From contig NC_066589.1 of the NCBI RefSeq assembly GCF_905475345.1, positions 4,675,001-4,739,000 on the forward strand: a stretch of DNA of 64,000 bases, given 5' to 3'. A model generated the notes under the pieces. That model worked only from the letters and a program-made list of their open reading frames with translations, was not told where the DNA came from and did no database searches. The stretch is from Vespula vulgaris (lineage: Eukaryota > Arthropoda > Insecta > Hymenoptera > Vespidae). The position numbers and the translations under genes are program-made. Position 1 is the stretch's first letter, and every line of letters begins with the position of its first letter. Shown piece after piece: positions 1 to 12,890 of this stretch.

Positions 1-3000
1 AGCACTGGAAATATAAAGGAACTCAGGTGTAACTGGGAACGACAGTCAAGGGATATCAAAGAAGAAAAACAAGAAGTCAAAAAAATCGTGGTCTCCAACG
101 ATACATCGGATAACAAGAAGAAGCTCTTGGGAAAGAGAACGAAAGAGATCGAACATTTGGTTAACTTCTTTAATTGTAAGAACGCTGAATCTTCGTCAAC
201 GACCAACGAGAACACCCGTGATCCATGGATCAAATCGAAGAACAACGTAGTACCGGGTTATTCCTCGATCGAGTCGAACTTGAAAAAAAATAATAGAGAA
301 TCGAAGAATACTAACAGTGAGTACAACAACGGTTACGTGTCGGATGGTAATTGTTCAGAAGATAGTGGACATATTAGCAACGAAAATGAAGTTGAGTGGA
401 AAGATGGTGGTCAGAGTGAACAACTCCGTGGTAGCTTTGAGAAAGAACGAGGATCCTTCTTTGAGGATATCCCACGTAACGAAGAAGATCGTACTATCGG
501 GGTATTTGATTCTTCTTCCCATGTCGTACGCAGATTCGTTCGTTCTGAAAAAAAGGAGATCGTTATGGTTACCAAAAATAATCCTTCGGCGTCCAGCGAA
601 GCTAGTAGCATCGATAGTTGCAGAGAGGACGTGTCCAAATCTATCAGTGGATACGAAGTATCCAGAGATTCTTGGAAAACTCCCAGATCTGCACATTCGA
701 CTGGTTCCAACGTTGGTAAACAGGTCTGTCCAGGATTGTTTAACATTCGATATTATCGAATTGTCGGTTTGCCATCGTGAAACCAACTGTGCCAGATAAC
801 ACTCGATAATTAACTCGAAAGATTCGAATTAGCATTTAACGTTTAAAGCGATCTTAAATGTTTAAACTCGATTATCAGGACTGACGAAGACACTTAGGAT
901 GATCGTTGCATCATGAAACTAAAGATTTTTTTTTCTTGATGATTTTATGAGAAAATATCATATTACAACTTACATACATCATATATCGTCGAATCATTTT
1001 CGTTAAATGAATAATATACTTGCTATTTCTCCTGTAAATATAACAAGTTATTTTGTACCACGAAATATCTCTTTTGACGAAATGCCAGATGTCTTTCGAT
1101 TTGTTTTGCTTGCTTAATACGTTGTTGAAACTTTAAAATAAATTATATTATAATATCTCTAATATAGAATTACGTAGATGTCTATTTGATGCTAATGCGT
1201 CATACTCGTCGTAAAATTACAATTATATAATTTCCAACAATTTAATCTCATCTTCTAATTTTTATCAATTTGCCAAATTGTCGTAAAAGCCAGTCTCTTT
1301 GAACTTTCTTTTTTTTTATTATTCAACAGTTTACAGTGATTTATTAGTTTCTAAATCATATGAAGTTCTCTTAATCTTGTTTTACTTTTCACACAGATAT
1401 TCTTCAGATCGGGGACCTTAGAAAGATTAGAAGCTCAAAGAGACGAGAAGCTCACTGGACATATTATCTTGCTACAAGCTCGATGCAGAGGATACCTTGC
1501 TCGTCGAAAACTTAACACATTAAAGGTAATCAACAATCTTCAACGAGTTCGATATAAAATTTTGTCAGAACTTTTCGACTACATTTCCATCAACAAAATC
1601 CTATTCAATTTGTTTTTCTAATAAAAGAAAAACAGTACAATTGGATATCGTATTAACAAGAAGCTACAAACGTTTTTATGAAAAAAATAATATTCGATCA
1701 ATAATCGGTGATTCTGATCTAAAATTAATTAACAAAACTAACATTATTCATTTATATATATATAACTTACGTAGATATCTAATTGCTTAAGCAAGCTAAT
1801 TATTCCCTGAGGTATTTCAATTATCACCTACCTTTTTGTCCTGTATATTCATTTTTACTCGTTTTTTTTTTTTCTAATATCTATAATTTAATACATTGAT
1901 GTATAGTACCGGACGTTGTTGATCTTGACCCATAACTGATCGAGAATCGTATACGTTTGCAACATTCAATGATTTTTCATTTACATAATATGTAATAAAA
2001 GGTTGTTTATCTTCTCGCAGCTGCAAGACCTCGCGGTGAGATGTATTCAAAGGAACGTAAGGAAGCTGATGTCGGTGCGAGAATGGCCATGGTGGAGATT
2101 GTACGTGAAAGTCGCGCCTCTCTTAAATGTTCATCGGACCGAGGATCAGTTAAAGGCGAGAACGGTGAGAAAAAATGCTAATCATATATGTGTACGAGTA
2201 GGCTTATCCCTCTAACATCTGCATTTAGCAATGTCTCCTTCGCAAGCATATATACACATGTATATACATAGATGGATATGTACTTGTATTTCCGATTACT
2301 GTAATAATCGTTCAATTTCATTTCGTTTCATTTACACGTCTACCACGGTAAAAAAATATTATTCTCATAGATTTCTTATATTTTTTATCCTCTTACCAAC
2401 AGGAAGAACTTGAGGTACTTCGAGCGAAAGTCGAGAGGCTCGAACAAGAACGGAATCATCTAAAACACGATAATGATAAACTCGAGGCAAAGGTGAGTAA
2501 GATTTCCTGAGCCTGATCTTGATAAATTATTTGTCTTATTCTCTTCAAAAAATATACTCTAAGACCATAATTGTTACTACAAGATATTAATCCAGATTTT
2601 CACTTTCTCAACTCCTTGGTTAATATCAACCATTTGCTAATGAAGATGTTAGCGACGTGTCGAAGTAGTAACGAGTTCTTTTCATACAACAGGTTTAGGT
2701 TTAGGTTTAGTGAAAACTGTCTGCCGTTCAGTCGTTCATTACACGCGAATCGTATAATTAGGTTAATTGTACGCTCCGATGCGTGCTACTATATACCAGC
2801 TTCACGGATTGGATTAAAAGTCCAAGTAAACGAGGTACATGAACGAATCGGTACGACTCGGTTATGACCCACATAAACCTACACGTCGAAATTATAATAT
2901 CGTATAGTGAGTCATCGTATGTGTTTAGCACACAATTTTGGAAACTGACGTCCATCTTGATCGTGCGTCTAATATAGTATACATCGATTAAGTAAGAGAG

Positions 3001-6000
3001 AATCCAATGAGGATACTTGGATTACATAGTCACGCCTAATTCAAAGTCTATTCGTTGTTCGATTACAAAACGTAGAGAATTTTAGATAGGAGAACCCAAT
3101 GACGATTCTTGAATCACATAGTCGCACCTAATTCAAAGTCTATTCGTTGTTCGATCACAGAACGTAGGGAATTTTAACGGAAGACTCTTGTGACGAAATT
3201 AAAATCGGAATAAATGCTTTTGTCGCTTCAAAAGTGAAGCAAATTTTTATATAAACGGAAGCACATGTTCCGCATCGTTAAACGCCTACACTCGAGGATA
3301 TCAAGTTTGTATAATGTTGCGCATTTGCTACACTAGTTGGTTGTAGTCGAGCAGATGTATGTCGAGAGAAACCAATAGAGCAAAGTCCGTTTATTCAGGA
3401 TATCTGGGATAAAACGAAACGATCCATGAAAAATCGTACAGTTAGGCCTATTAATATGGAACCAACGTTAGGACACGTGGTAATTTGAATTTTTATAATG
3501 AATATGTAACTAGAGCAGTATCACAGTCAATGCTTTTATTCGATAAATCAGACCAACTTTGTAGACTCCTATGAATGTTAATCGAATCTTAAAGAACTTT
3601 TCTTCGATAATGATCCTATCGATAATAGATCTTCAACTTATCTTGGAAATATGTTTATCAGTTGGGAACCAATCGGTAACTTCCACTTATTTGCCTGTTA
3701 TCCGAGTATTTTTTTAAGACTCAACGTTGTACGTGGGTCAGTTCGAACGATCGACGTTCAGATTCTTTTCTCACGAATCCCCGAAGAGAAGTTGGCGAAT
3801 AGCCAGAGATTCGGCTGGTCGCACGTTTTCATCCTCTTCTTCCTTGCCTCCACGTTTGCTCGTTCGTTCGTTCGTTCGTTCGCTCGCTCGCTCGCTCTTT
3901 CACTTAGAATAACTCGGAGGTGACCGCCTCCTTCTCCTCCTCCCTCGCCTCGTCCTCACATGGACACCCCGGACGCGTATCTCCTCTTTCTCTTTCTCTC
4001 TTTGCGGATCGGCTGACCCAGGAAGAGGCCAGTCGCACCGTGACGCTTTCTCGATACGGGCGTTGTAGTTGTTCGACGTTACGCAATCCGCCGAACGAGA
4101 TGCGACTCTTCGACACGTAATCGAACGATCGAGTGCCGTTCGAACGAGCTCTCTGCAAGAAAAGGAAGAGTTCTCACCTAGAGCAACATGCAAACACAAA
4201 GATCGAACGTACACGGCAAACTTCATTGTGATCCTTTTTGAACGATCAGCTAATTTGAAAAAAAAAAAGGAGAGGAAATAGTGTGTCAGAATGCCGTCGG
4301 TACCATCGTCAACATTCTCGGAAAGCATGACACCAAACAGTCACAGTCTGATCGAATCTAACGTCGATGGTACATCGGAAGACAGGAAAGACCTGGTAAA
4401 TTCTCCGAGTACCAGTAAAAGTCTTGGCAACTTAGCAAAGAGACCACCCTTACCACCGATCGTCAATCAGACGAAAAGACCAAGTAGTAGATTACATATC
4501 GGTGGTGGTACTTTGAATTCGATCACGAGAAGTCCGTCGCCTTCTAATAGTCTCTCTTCTAGTCTATCTTATCGCGCTAGATCAACTACCAGATCACCTT
4601 CGTTAACTTCCTCCAGAGCTTATTCTCGCTTGGACTGTTCGACGTCACTTTCCGTACCACCACGTCGAACGTTTCCACGTGAAAACAGCGTGGCTTCCTT
4701 GGTCAACGAGGATGTTGCCTCGAAAGAACAAGCACCTGTCGTCTTTGATGCTAGTCTTAACTTCGTTTTGGGCTGTGATAAACAACGAGTCAGACAATCC
4801 TTCAGACCTACGGCCTCTCATCTTGAACCTGCCACAGCTTCCTCCTATCTTTCCAACAGAATATCGCAATTTCTTAAACGAACCGATCATATCATGGACG
4901 AATGGCGAAGTCTTGGTCATAAGGAAGACTTGGACGAGAATTGTGTATCCATCTCCAATAATCCACGAAACAACTCGAGAGCGTACATGGGAAGAAGTCA
5001 AAGTGCTACGAATATCATGATCAAAGGGTATCAATACTTCAGTAGGTCTTCCAGTAGGACTAAGAGTCCTTCCTCGAGACGAAGTATTTCTAGAGCTTCG
5101 GAAGATAGGACACTGTCGGATGGTCCTGGGAATGAGGTACCTTCGAACAGCCTCTAGCAAGTTAATTGCTAAAAATGAAAATTTCTTGAAATGTAGACTC
5201 CGATTTAATTAGGAATTACGATCATATCGAAGTAGTTTTTTCCGATCGTATAAATATCGGTTGAAGATGATTGTCGTATACTCTGCAACACGTAAGAGTG
5301 CATCTTTTTTTACATTGCGACAAATGTAATATTTCTTTTTATTGCAGTTGAGTGAAATGACGGCTGACTTCGCGGAGGAACACTCGACCTCTACGTTAGC
5401 GGCCGAGAGAATCGATGCAGAAACATCGGAACGTTTAAGATTGGAACGAGAACTCCAGGATGTTACCGAGGCTAATAAGAATCTCCAGCAGACTACTGAA
5501 AGACTCGAAATGGAATTATTGTACGCGAGAGCAGCTGATTTGAACGGCGTCGCGTCGGATGGGGAAGATGGCGAAGATGGTGGTGTTTATAGACAACGCT
5601 ACGAACATGCTATTCGTGAACTCGAATTTACCAAGAGAAAGATGGCTCAACAGCACGAAGACGATCTCGAACAATTGGTTGGTCTGAAGAAGCAATTGGA
5701 GAAGAAGGTACGTTTTCGCATTTTTCATGACTAACTAAATGAACATTCAATCAAGATAATAGTTGTACGTGTCTTACCAAGTCTTATTACTTGTATCCTC
5801 AGCTGGCCGATGCCTATGAAGAAGTCGAAGAACAACGTCAAGTCGTAGGTCAATGGAAACGTCGAGTTCAAAAGTTAAACGGTGAAATGCATGACCTAAG
5901 ATTACTGCTGGAAGAACAAACCGCTAGAAATAATCTTTTGGAGAAGAAACAACGCAAGTGAGTTAGGGCTTCCGGTTATTTCCATGCTCCCGATCGATCT

Positions 6001-8769
6001 AAAAACGATGCTGTTAACCTATTGGTTATTGGTTTGTTTAAATTCTCGAAAGTGAATCGTGCACGGCTTGGCAATAGCGATTAGTACAATAGCTGTAGCG
6101 ATTATAATAATAGTAAGAGCACTCTGATGCCAGTTACAATACCGGAACTTAACAGCTCGTAAATTGTCCCGATTCTACTTTGTAGAATTTCCACGAAGTC
6201 GGAAAGCCGAGAAAAATAAAGAACTCACAGAAGATCGTATCTGGGTTTCCCGCTGATACGTTTCGTTCTCTGTTAATACTTTGACGAGAGACGACTAGTA
6301 TTGGGAGGTGGCTCGCTCTATTCTCATTTCTTCCGTAGCAACAAGTGTTTCTGGCTTGGCGCCAGGCCAATAGCGCCGCGAGGGCACCCCTGCCAGACTT
6401 TAAGATCGTATCCAGCTTGGCTATAAATCGCGATGGGTGATCGTAAAAATAGTCGGGTACAATGATTAACGTAAATTCAAAGACATATTCCCCGAATCAT
6501 TTCTCCTCGTCTTTGAGTACTTTTATCTTGTTACCATTTGTATCACGTTCGTTCATTGTTGTTTAACATATTGGCATACATTTCCTATTTCCGCTCATAT
6601 AATTCCTTAACATTTTCGGCTCGTTGTTGATATCGATGAATTTAATGGCGATTTTGTATATAGGATGATCGGATGATTGGAGACAAAAGATACACTTAAA
6701 CGCGTAGTTGTAATTTTGGTGACGTTTTTAAGATGTGAAATTCTGTTAAATGGCTAACGTCGGTCTTAATTTCTTTCAGATTTGATTCGGAAACGCAAAA
6801 CTTGATGAACGATCTCAGACAGGAAAAAGCGCAACGAGAAAGATTGGCGCGGGAAAAAGAGATTGCGATCGCTGAGAAATTCACGATAGAACAAAACCTG
6901 AGTGTGAGTATCGTACCAACTATTTAAGTACTGGTACCAAATAAATAACGTATGAAATAAAAATCAATGGAATACCTTGGCTTTCTGTAGGACGCAAAAT
7001 TAGAAATTGAATTGAAAGAAGAAAGACTTCGTACGTTGAGTCAAGAACTGGAAGAATTAACGTTCGGTGGTAAAACAGAAGAAGAGGTTGCTCAATTGAA
7101 GAAAGCGAAACACGAGTTGGAAAAACGTGCAAAAGATCAAGAGGAAGAACTGGATGATTTGGCTGGACAAGTGCAGCTGCTTGAACAGGCAAAATTGAGA
7201 CTCGAGATGAGTATTGAACAGCAACGCAAAGAGATGCGAAAAGAGATGCAGCAACGTGACGAGGAGTTGGAAGATGTACGTGGAAATGCACTTAAGAAGG
7301 TAAAAGCCTTGGAGTCTCAGTTGGAGAACGAACACGAGGAACGAACGATACTTCTTCGAGAGAAACACGAATTGGAACGAAGATTGGTAGCCATAGAAGA
7401 ACAGGATAGGGTTGATCGTGCTGCGGATGCTGAAACGACACAAAGGTTTATTACTTTTTGCTTAAACATTATTTTTGGTTATATTTAAGTAACAATTTAA
7501 TGAAAGTTTCGTTTGAATACTGTATGTACGTTACTTCAATTTGTTTGTTTTATTTTTCAAATGATAAAGATTAAAAAGAGACCTAAAGAGAACAAGAGCA
7601 TTGCTGAGGGATGCCCAGACAATGTTAGAAAGATCGAAAGGTGATTCGACTGGTAAAGCTGCTTTGAGGCAATTGAAGAACCAATTGGAAGACGCTGAAT
7701 GTGCCAGAGCAGCGGCTGTCAAAGCTAAACAAGCTTTGGAACAAGAATTGAACGAGACGCAAGCTACTTTGGAAGAAGCTACGAGGCTACGTTCAGAAGC
7801 CGAGGATCGTGCTAATGCTGCTAATCGTGAACGATCGGAGCTTCTCTCTCAGCTCGAAGAAAATGAAGAAGAACTTGCTGAAGTAAGTAATAAGTATTTA
7901 ATCGCATATTATCTAACATTTAATGCTCAAGAATAAAAACAATGTGATTTTAACATTTATAAATATTAAATTGTACAAATGTTTATTAATCCTTATTACT
8001 TCTTTTCTTCTTCTTTTTTTCTTTTTTTAAAGGTATTGAAAAAGTATCGAGCTGCTGTTCAACAAGTTTCCGCAGAGCAAGCACAATTGCAAGAAGCGCA
8101 GGTACAGATCGCAGCGCTCGAAGCAGAAAAGTCGTCGTTGAAAGATCAGTTATCAGAATTGAGTCAACGATTGGAATCCGTTGAACAACTCGGTGATCCA
8201 ACTGCAAATAGTCTTGCTACGAGACGATTAGAGTTTCGCACAAAGGAATTGGAAAGTAAATTGGAACTGGAACAAACAACGAGGGCCCGTCTCGAGGTAA
8301 TAATTTTTTTTTTCTTAAGTTTCTCGATTTAACGAAATGAAGAATCGATTTAAATGTAAAAGTTGATTAACGTCGTATCTTTTTTTCAGACTCAAATAGC
8401 ACGACTTAAGGAGAGCGTCGAGAAGCTTCAAACCGAGACGGCTTTGCTAAGAACAAAGGAACAAACGGCACAAGACACGGCAAGAAGATTGCAAAGATCA
8501 TTACGCGACGCTCGCGAAGAAGCAAGTTCCGCGTTAGCTCGCGAGCAAGAAGCGACACGTGCACGACGCGAGCTAGAGAAATCTTTGGAGGCTGCTGAAG
8601 CTGAAACTAAGGTCGCTCGGGACGATCTAAGATTAGCGCTTCAAAGAATAGACGATTTGCAAAGTGCTATACAGGGTGAACTCGACTTAGATTGTAGCGA
8701 AGAAGCAACGAGTGAAAACAGCGACAGGTTGGATTTGATGAAGAAAAAAAAATATATATATATATATAT

Positions 8770-8815
<46 letters not shown>

Positions 8816-9073
8816 TTTTATTTTGATCTGATCCAAATAAAATATTTATAGGAAAATATTTGAACGTGAATAGAACGTGAATAGATTTTTAGATTATAAA
8901 TGTAAAATTTAGAATTGTTTGGTATCGCTAATGATATCAATGTAATTCATTTGGATCGCGATTAAAACGGAACGATCTATATAGAAAAATTGTATATCCT
9001 TTATTTTTTTTTTTTATATATTTATTTTAATATTTATTTCTTTATTTATTATGTCTTTTTTTTCAGTGATTGA
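1..9073 (+). CDS. Myo18: Unconventional myosin XVIII, 3' part (C-terminal motor end, IQ, coiled-coil tail)
   Basis: Actin-associated myosin of class XVIII (fly Mhcl, vertebrate MYO18A/B), partial at the left edge. Coding exons: 1-723, 1397-1525, 2021-2164, 2403-2492, 5348-5707, 5803-5957, 6780-6903, 6991-7445, 7570-7882, 8033-8296, 8390-8727, 9067-9073; phases agree throughout and give 1033 visible residues. Exon 1397-1525 encodes the end of the motor (FFRSGTLERLEAQRDE) and an IQ motif (LQARCRGYLARRK). Exon 2021-2164 holds the conserved myosin neck-tail junction with EWPWWRL. The rest is heptad-rich coiled coil, including KKQRKFDSETQ, typical of myosin rods. Exon 1-723 is open from base 1 and rich in Ser, Asn, Glu and Lys; it joins in phase just before FFRSG, so I place it as a divergent motor insertion, less surely than the rest. 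A TGA at 9071-9073 ends the frame, but an acidic open frame continues to 9241. The family call is firm. Confidence 0.93.
2995..3175 (+). repeat. Imperfect two-copy tandem duplication
   Basis: Two adjacent copies of about 90 bp share ATTCAAAGTCTATTCGTTGT and flanking text such as CACATAGTCGC and AACGTAG-GAATTTTA, with scattered substitutions. The sequence is noncoding and intronic. Confidence 0.75.
3720..4290 (+). promoter_or_regulatory. CpG-rich internal promoter and 5' leader of the short Myo18 isoform
   Basis: This interval stands out from the AT-rich intron around it by its many CG dinucleotides, a CGTT/CGCT simple repeat at about 3858-3898, and C/T-rich tracts. It ends at the ATG at 4291. 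No clear TATA box was seen. Promoter activity is inferred. Confidence 0.5.
4291..5136 (+). CDS. Myo18: Alternative first exon of Myo18 giving a motor-less isoform
   Basis: Begins with ATG at 4291, with an in-frame TAG just upstream at 4279-4281, and is open for 282 codons to a GAG|GTACCT donor after 5136. It ends in phase 0, matching the start of the tail exon at 5348, so it would join the whole coiled coil without motor or IQ region (953 residues in all). The encoded head is Ser/Arg-rich and low in complexity, with a proline motif KRPPLPP that fits a class I SH3 ligand (+xxPxxP). A CpG-rich stretch with simple CGTT/CGCT repeats lies directly upstream, as expected for a promoter. If unspliced, the frame stops at 5155-5157. 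That this is an isoform of the same gene is inferred from phase and position; it could also be a nested gene. Confidence 0.75.
8750..8812 (+). repeat. (TA)n followed by (GA)n microsatellite in the last Myo18 intron
   Basis: A short TA run leads into about 20 GA repeats, immediately after the donor at 8728. If the intron were retained, the frame would encode an Arg-Glu dipeptide run; that is a by-product of the repeat. Confidence 0.9.
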
Positions 9074-9241
9074 TCCGGAGCAACATCGGACTTAGAGTCC
9101 GAAGAAGACGAAGAAGAACCGATCGATCGAAAAGGATCGGCTCGGTGTTCTGACGAAGCATCATTATCTAATGAGACACCGATCGAAGGAGATCGTCGTA
9201 TAAAGTTTTTGGACACACGAACGAAGACTAGTTGCGAATGA
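9074..9241 (+). other. Myo18: Open frame downstream of the Myo18 stop codon (possible readthrough extension)
   Basis: After the TGA at 9071-9073 the same frame stays open for 55 codons to a TGA at 9239-9241. It begins SGATSDLESEEDEEEP and continues with a Ser/Thr-rich end, in character with the acidic, Ser/Asp-rich tail just before the stop. It could be a readthrough tail, a base error in the assembly, a strain-specific nonsense mutation, or simply 3' UTR. No other acceptor in this exon restores the frame past the stop. Confidence 0.4.
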
Positions 9242-10078
9242 ACTGAACTCGAACCCCGTCGTAGATGGAAAAATAAAATATCAAAGAAACGAAACTTTCA
9301 TCGATCGTACACATTACACACGTACACACATATACATATATATATTCGTGTTTTTTACGTTGACATGTGACTAGGAAAAAGTCGATCGGTCGCATAAAAG
9401 TGTCTGAAGTATTATTTTCGTCGTAATAGCAAATAAAATTATCGAAAGGGAATCAAAGAAGACGAAGCACTCGAAACGGTGATTCGTCTTATATAATAAT
9501 TAAGATACAAAGAGAGAAAGGAAATTTGTATCGTTAACAATTAAGCTGCGAAAAAAGTCTCCCAGTAATTGTACGCGAACAAGAGTCAACAATTTTCATG
9601 ATTTCTCTCGCGGCTTTTCTCGCGGCTTATCAAAAAAAAAACAAAAAAAAAGAAAAAAAAGAAAGATAGCAGCGAGTAAGTAGGTGCTAAACTAATAAAA
9701 ATGTATGATACCCGTAATGCTTCGACGTCGTGGTTGAACGTGTCCTTTTTTTCTTTTCATTTTCTCTCCTCTCTCTCTCTCTCTCTTTCTCTCTTTCTCT
9801 CTCTCTTTCTTTTTCTCTAACTTTTTTTTTCTTTCTTCTTGTTCGCGCATGATTGGTGCTACTTTGCCCGACTATAGTCTTCTACACGAACGAACGATAT
9901 CGTTCCTTCAGTCTTCCAAGCGAAATCAAATAACTTTTAATTTCTGAGACTCTTAATACTATTGTCAAATGGCAAAGTGCATGGAATTTTGAAAAATATA
10001 TACCTCAGAGCACCCTTTGAACTAGAAAATAATCGTCACACGAAAAAAAGCCTTACTTCCATCCAGAAAATAAATATA

Positions 10079-10114
<36 letters not shown>

Positions 10115-12890
10115 TGTATATATATATATATATATGTATGCACACATAAATATATATATATATATTTATATATACATATATAAATATATTTATATATAAA
10201 TATATATGTATATCCCGACATGCTTTCCGCATAAACGCGAGATTGCACATCTGGATCGCGTTTTTTGCCGTGTTTCGTTTGTATAGAAAGAAAAAAAAAA
10301 ACAAACAAAAAAGCCACGACTCGAGTCGGATCTTTGATTTCGTGTAAGAACTCTCGTGTAACTTATTGCTTTGTAAAATGCAGATCTCTTATTTAATTAC
10401 ATTGATGTCTGTCATTTATTTCACCGATCAACAACCTGTTTGCGAAATTTTTATGAAAAAAAAAAAAAATTATCGAAAATAATGAGTCAATGAGAAATAG
10501 GTTTTTAACTAGTATACTTGACTCACGTCATTAAGAAAATATATCAGAATTTGTTGAATAAAAAAGTATTACAATATTTGCCTTGTTGGAGTTTAGTGTA
10601 GTTATCCTATAGTAGTATTTTCAAGGAGTACCAGCATCATTTATATTTCTTTTTAAACAAATACACTTGAAAACTAAAACTTTTTTTTTGTTTTCCAAAG
10701 TCAAAAACGTGACATATTTTAAATACTCAACATAGATCTTCATGTTTCAAAAGCATTTGTATATGTACATATATATTGTTGTATAATATTTCTAAAACAT
10801 CAGAGATTTAATAGAGTAGAAATTGTTAGTAATATTTTAACATTCTTCCAGCATATTTAATTGTGTGTCACGAAAACCTTAACAGAAAGATATTCGGTAT
10901 ATTTATTAGCGAAATATTTATTTGAAAAAACGAATTTTTTTCTTAATTTTTTTTTTTTTTAACTTTTAACAAAAAATGGACTATAAAGATTTCTTAAAAC
11001 GAGAAATCTTCATTAGCGACGTTAATACTATTCGATTGAAGGATTCGAAGAAAAATGGATCGTAAAGAAATATTCTTAACGAACTGATTAATAGCATAAA
11101 TAAGAGGTAAGTTTAAAAAAGAGGATTTTTTTTCGTTTTTCTTTCTCTTAAATATCCCAAAGCCATTGCATGGATATCCAAAATCTATTTATGTTCATCT
11201 TAATATTCCCTATCATTCAAAAAAAAAAAATATTAAATTTTTTTAATAAGTGCAAAAACTTATGAATGAAATAATTTAAAAATTGCTAAAAAATTCTGTT
11301 CAGTTAATACAATATTTTTTCTTTCTAATAAAAATAAATATATGCTGATTATATGAAAAAACAAACTATTCAGCATGATCATTACAGATCTTGATATAAT
11401 TAATAATTAATCAATGTCCTTCTATATTTCCAATATCGATTTAAACCATTAACTAATAATAATTGTACACGTTACTCTTCTTCATATTTAATTTATTAAT
11501 AAAAGAAATTAAATGAAAAAATTTTTAAATTGATGCAATTAAATTGAAGACGAAAAAAAAAACCTTGTTTTTTTCACACTCGTAATACAATGATCAAAAT
11601 CTTTAGTTTACTTACCTTAAGATATGCGCGTTCATTACATCGCAATAAAATTTTTAAATGATCTTATTTATCAAATTGATGCAGACATTCCAGCCAATTT
11701 TATGTTGTTATTTCATCTCGTTATTTCCATTTGAGCTAAATTACAATATCGTGAAAGTTCGTATCTCCTTCGAATTATTTATTTCTTTACTTTTATATTA
11801 ATTATCGTTCAACTAAAATATAAGAAAAATGTTGGATCGTATTAAGTATGATTAGATCAAATTAGAAGACGCAATGGAAGTTGATAATCATGCAAAAATA
11901 TGTTAAAAATAGTAGATTGTATATATTAATGGATCGCGTGTAAAAGTAAGAAAATAAATTCTATTTATCGCAAATTTATTTATAATATCCATTCTAATAA
12001 TTATATTACATTTTAATCATCTTTTATCTGAATATTTTCCTATTATTCTCATACATATTATACAGAATTCTGATGTAAAGACAGTTATTCAATTAGTATC
12101 GCCACTTCGTATTGAATATTTGTGAAAAAATAAAATGCGATATTATTCGATGCTTTCGATCTTACGTCTTGAAACAATTATTATATGTATCACAGTACAT
12201 GCGTATTTTGTCGAGTGTATCGTCATTAATATAAGTAATTCATTAAAAAAAAAGAAAAAAAAATGTTTTCCATTTAAAACTTTTCGCTAAATAAAAAAAT
12301 AATGAATGCCATTAATCTTCTCCTTGATATCAGATAACTCTCGTCGAAACAATTCTTCTCCAAAATTTGCAAAGCTTCATTTTCATGAACAGTTGATATA
12401 TTATAATTTTTATATTATATCGCATTATACACAAAAATAATATATACACAATTGTTAATAATATAATAATCGAGTACATTTTTTTTTCTATGATAATACG
12501 TTTCCTTCGACATGCAAAATTACACTAGCAACCAATAAAAAAATATTTCTAATCTAACACTCATGTCTCTTCTAAAAAAGAAGAAATATTATACAGTAGG
12601 AATGTATTGAAGCAAGTCATTTAATTACTGAGAAACTCCATCTGTTTCTTACTAACACTAAATCTACTAGTACTAGATATAACTGATCGATATCAGGGGA
12701 GAAAAATTATGGATCGATGTCAGTGATGTCAAGTAAGGGAATATTGTTTCTTTCATTTCCTTATAATTTTTATTTTCCCCTACAAATAAATTATTAATGA
12801 CAATTGTGGTGGAATATTTAACGAAGCAACTCGAAGGGGATTGCAGTCATGCGCGATTGTAAATTTCTTAATCGTTGAACAGATGCTAGT
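9242..12890 (+). other. Myo18 3' UTR and AT-rich intergenic spacer
   Basis: AATAAA occurs at about 9272 and again at 9433 or so, either of which could serve the Myo18 transcript. The interval holds a CT-rich tract (about 9764-9830), a CATA/TA microsatellite (10078-10210) and several A or T runs. No credible coding exon was seen between 10.6 and 12.89 kb. Confidence 0.6.
10078..10210 (+). repeat. CATA/TA microsatellite
   Basis: About 130 bp of CATA and TATA repeats with a few interruptions. Open frames on both strands here encode only Tyr-Ile runs and are artefacts of the repeat. Confidence 0.9.

Larger units (their letters stand above)
2493..5347 (+). other. Long Myo18 intron containing the alternative promoter
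   Basis: The long isoform joins 2492 to 5348. Apart from the alternative first exon and its promoter, I see an imperfect tandem duplication (about 2995-3175) and a short TTTAGG triplet near 2693-2711. The other open frames here look spurious. Confidence 0.6.

Noticed and set aside
2693..2711. Three TTTAGG units resembling a telomere repeat
   Set aside because: Only three units, six bases rather than the insect TTAGG, within an intron; chance or a minor microsatellite.
3900..4328. Arg/Ser-rich minus-strand open frames opposite the Myo18 alternative promoter
   Set aside because: CpG-rich leader sequence keeps frames open by composition; no domain or splice support.
8728..8851. Continuation of the Myo18 frame through an Arg-Glu repeat
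   Set aside because: It is intron sequence: a donor GT lies at 8728 and the repeat is a plain GA microsatellite.
10036..10317. Tyr/Ile-rich open frames on both strands
   Set aside because: Produced by the CATA/TA microsatellite.
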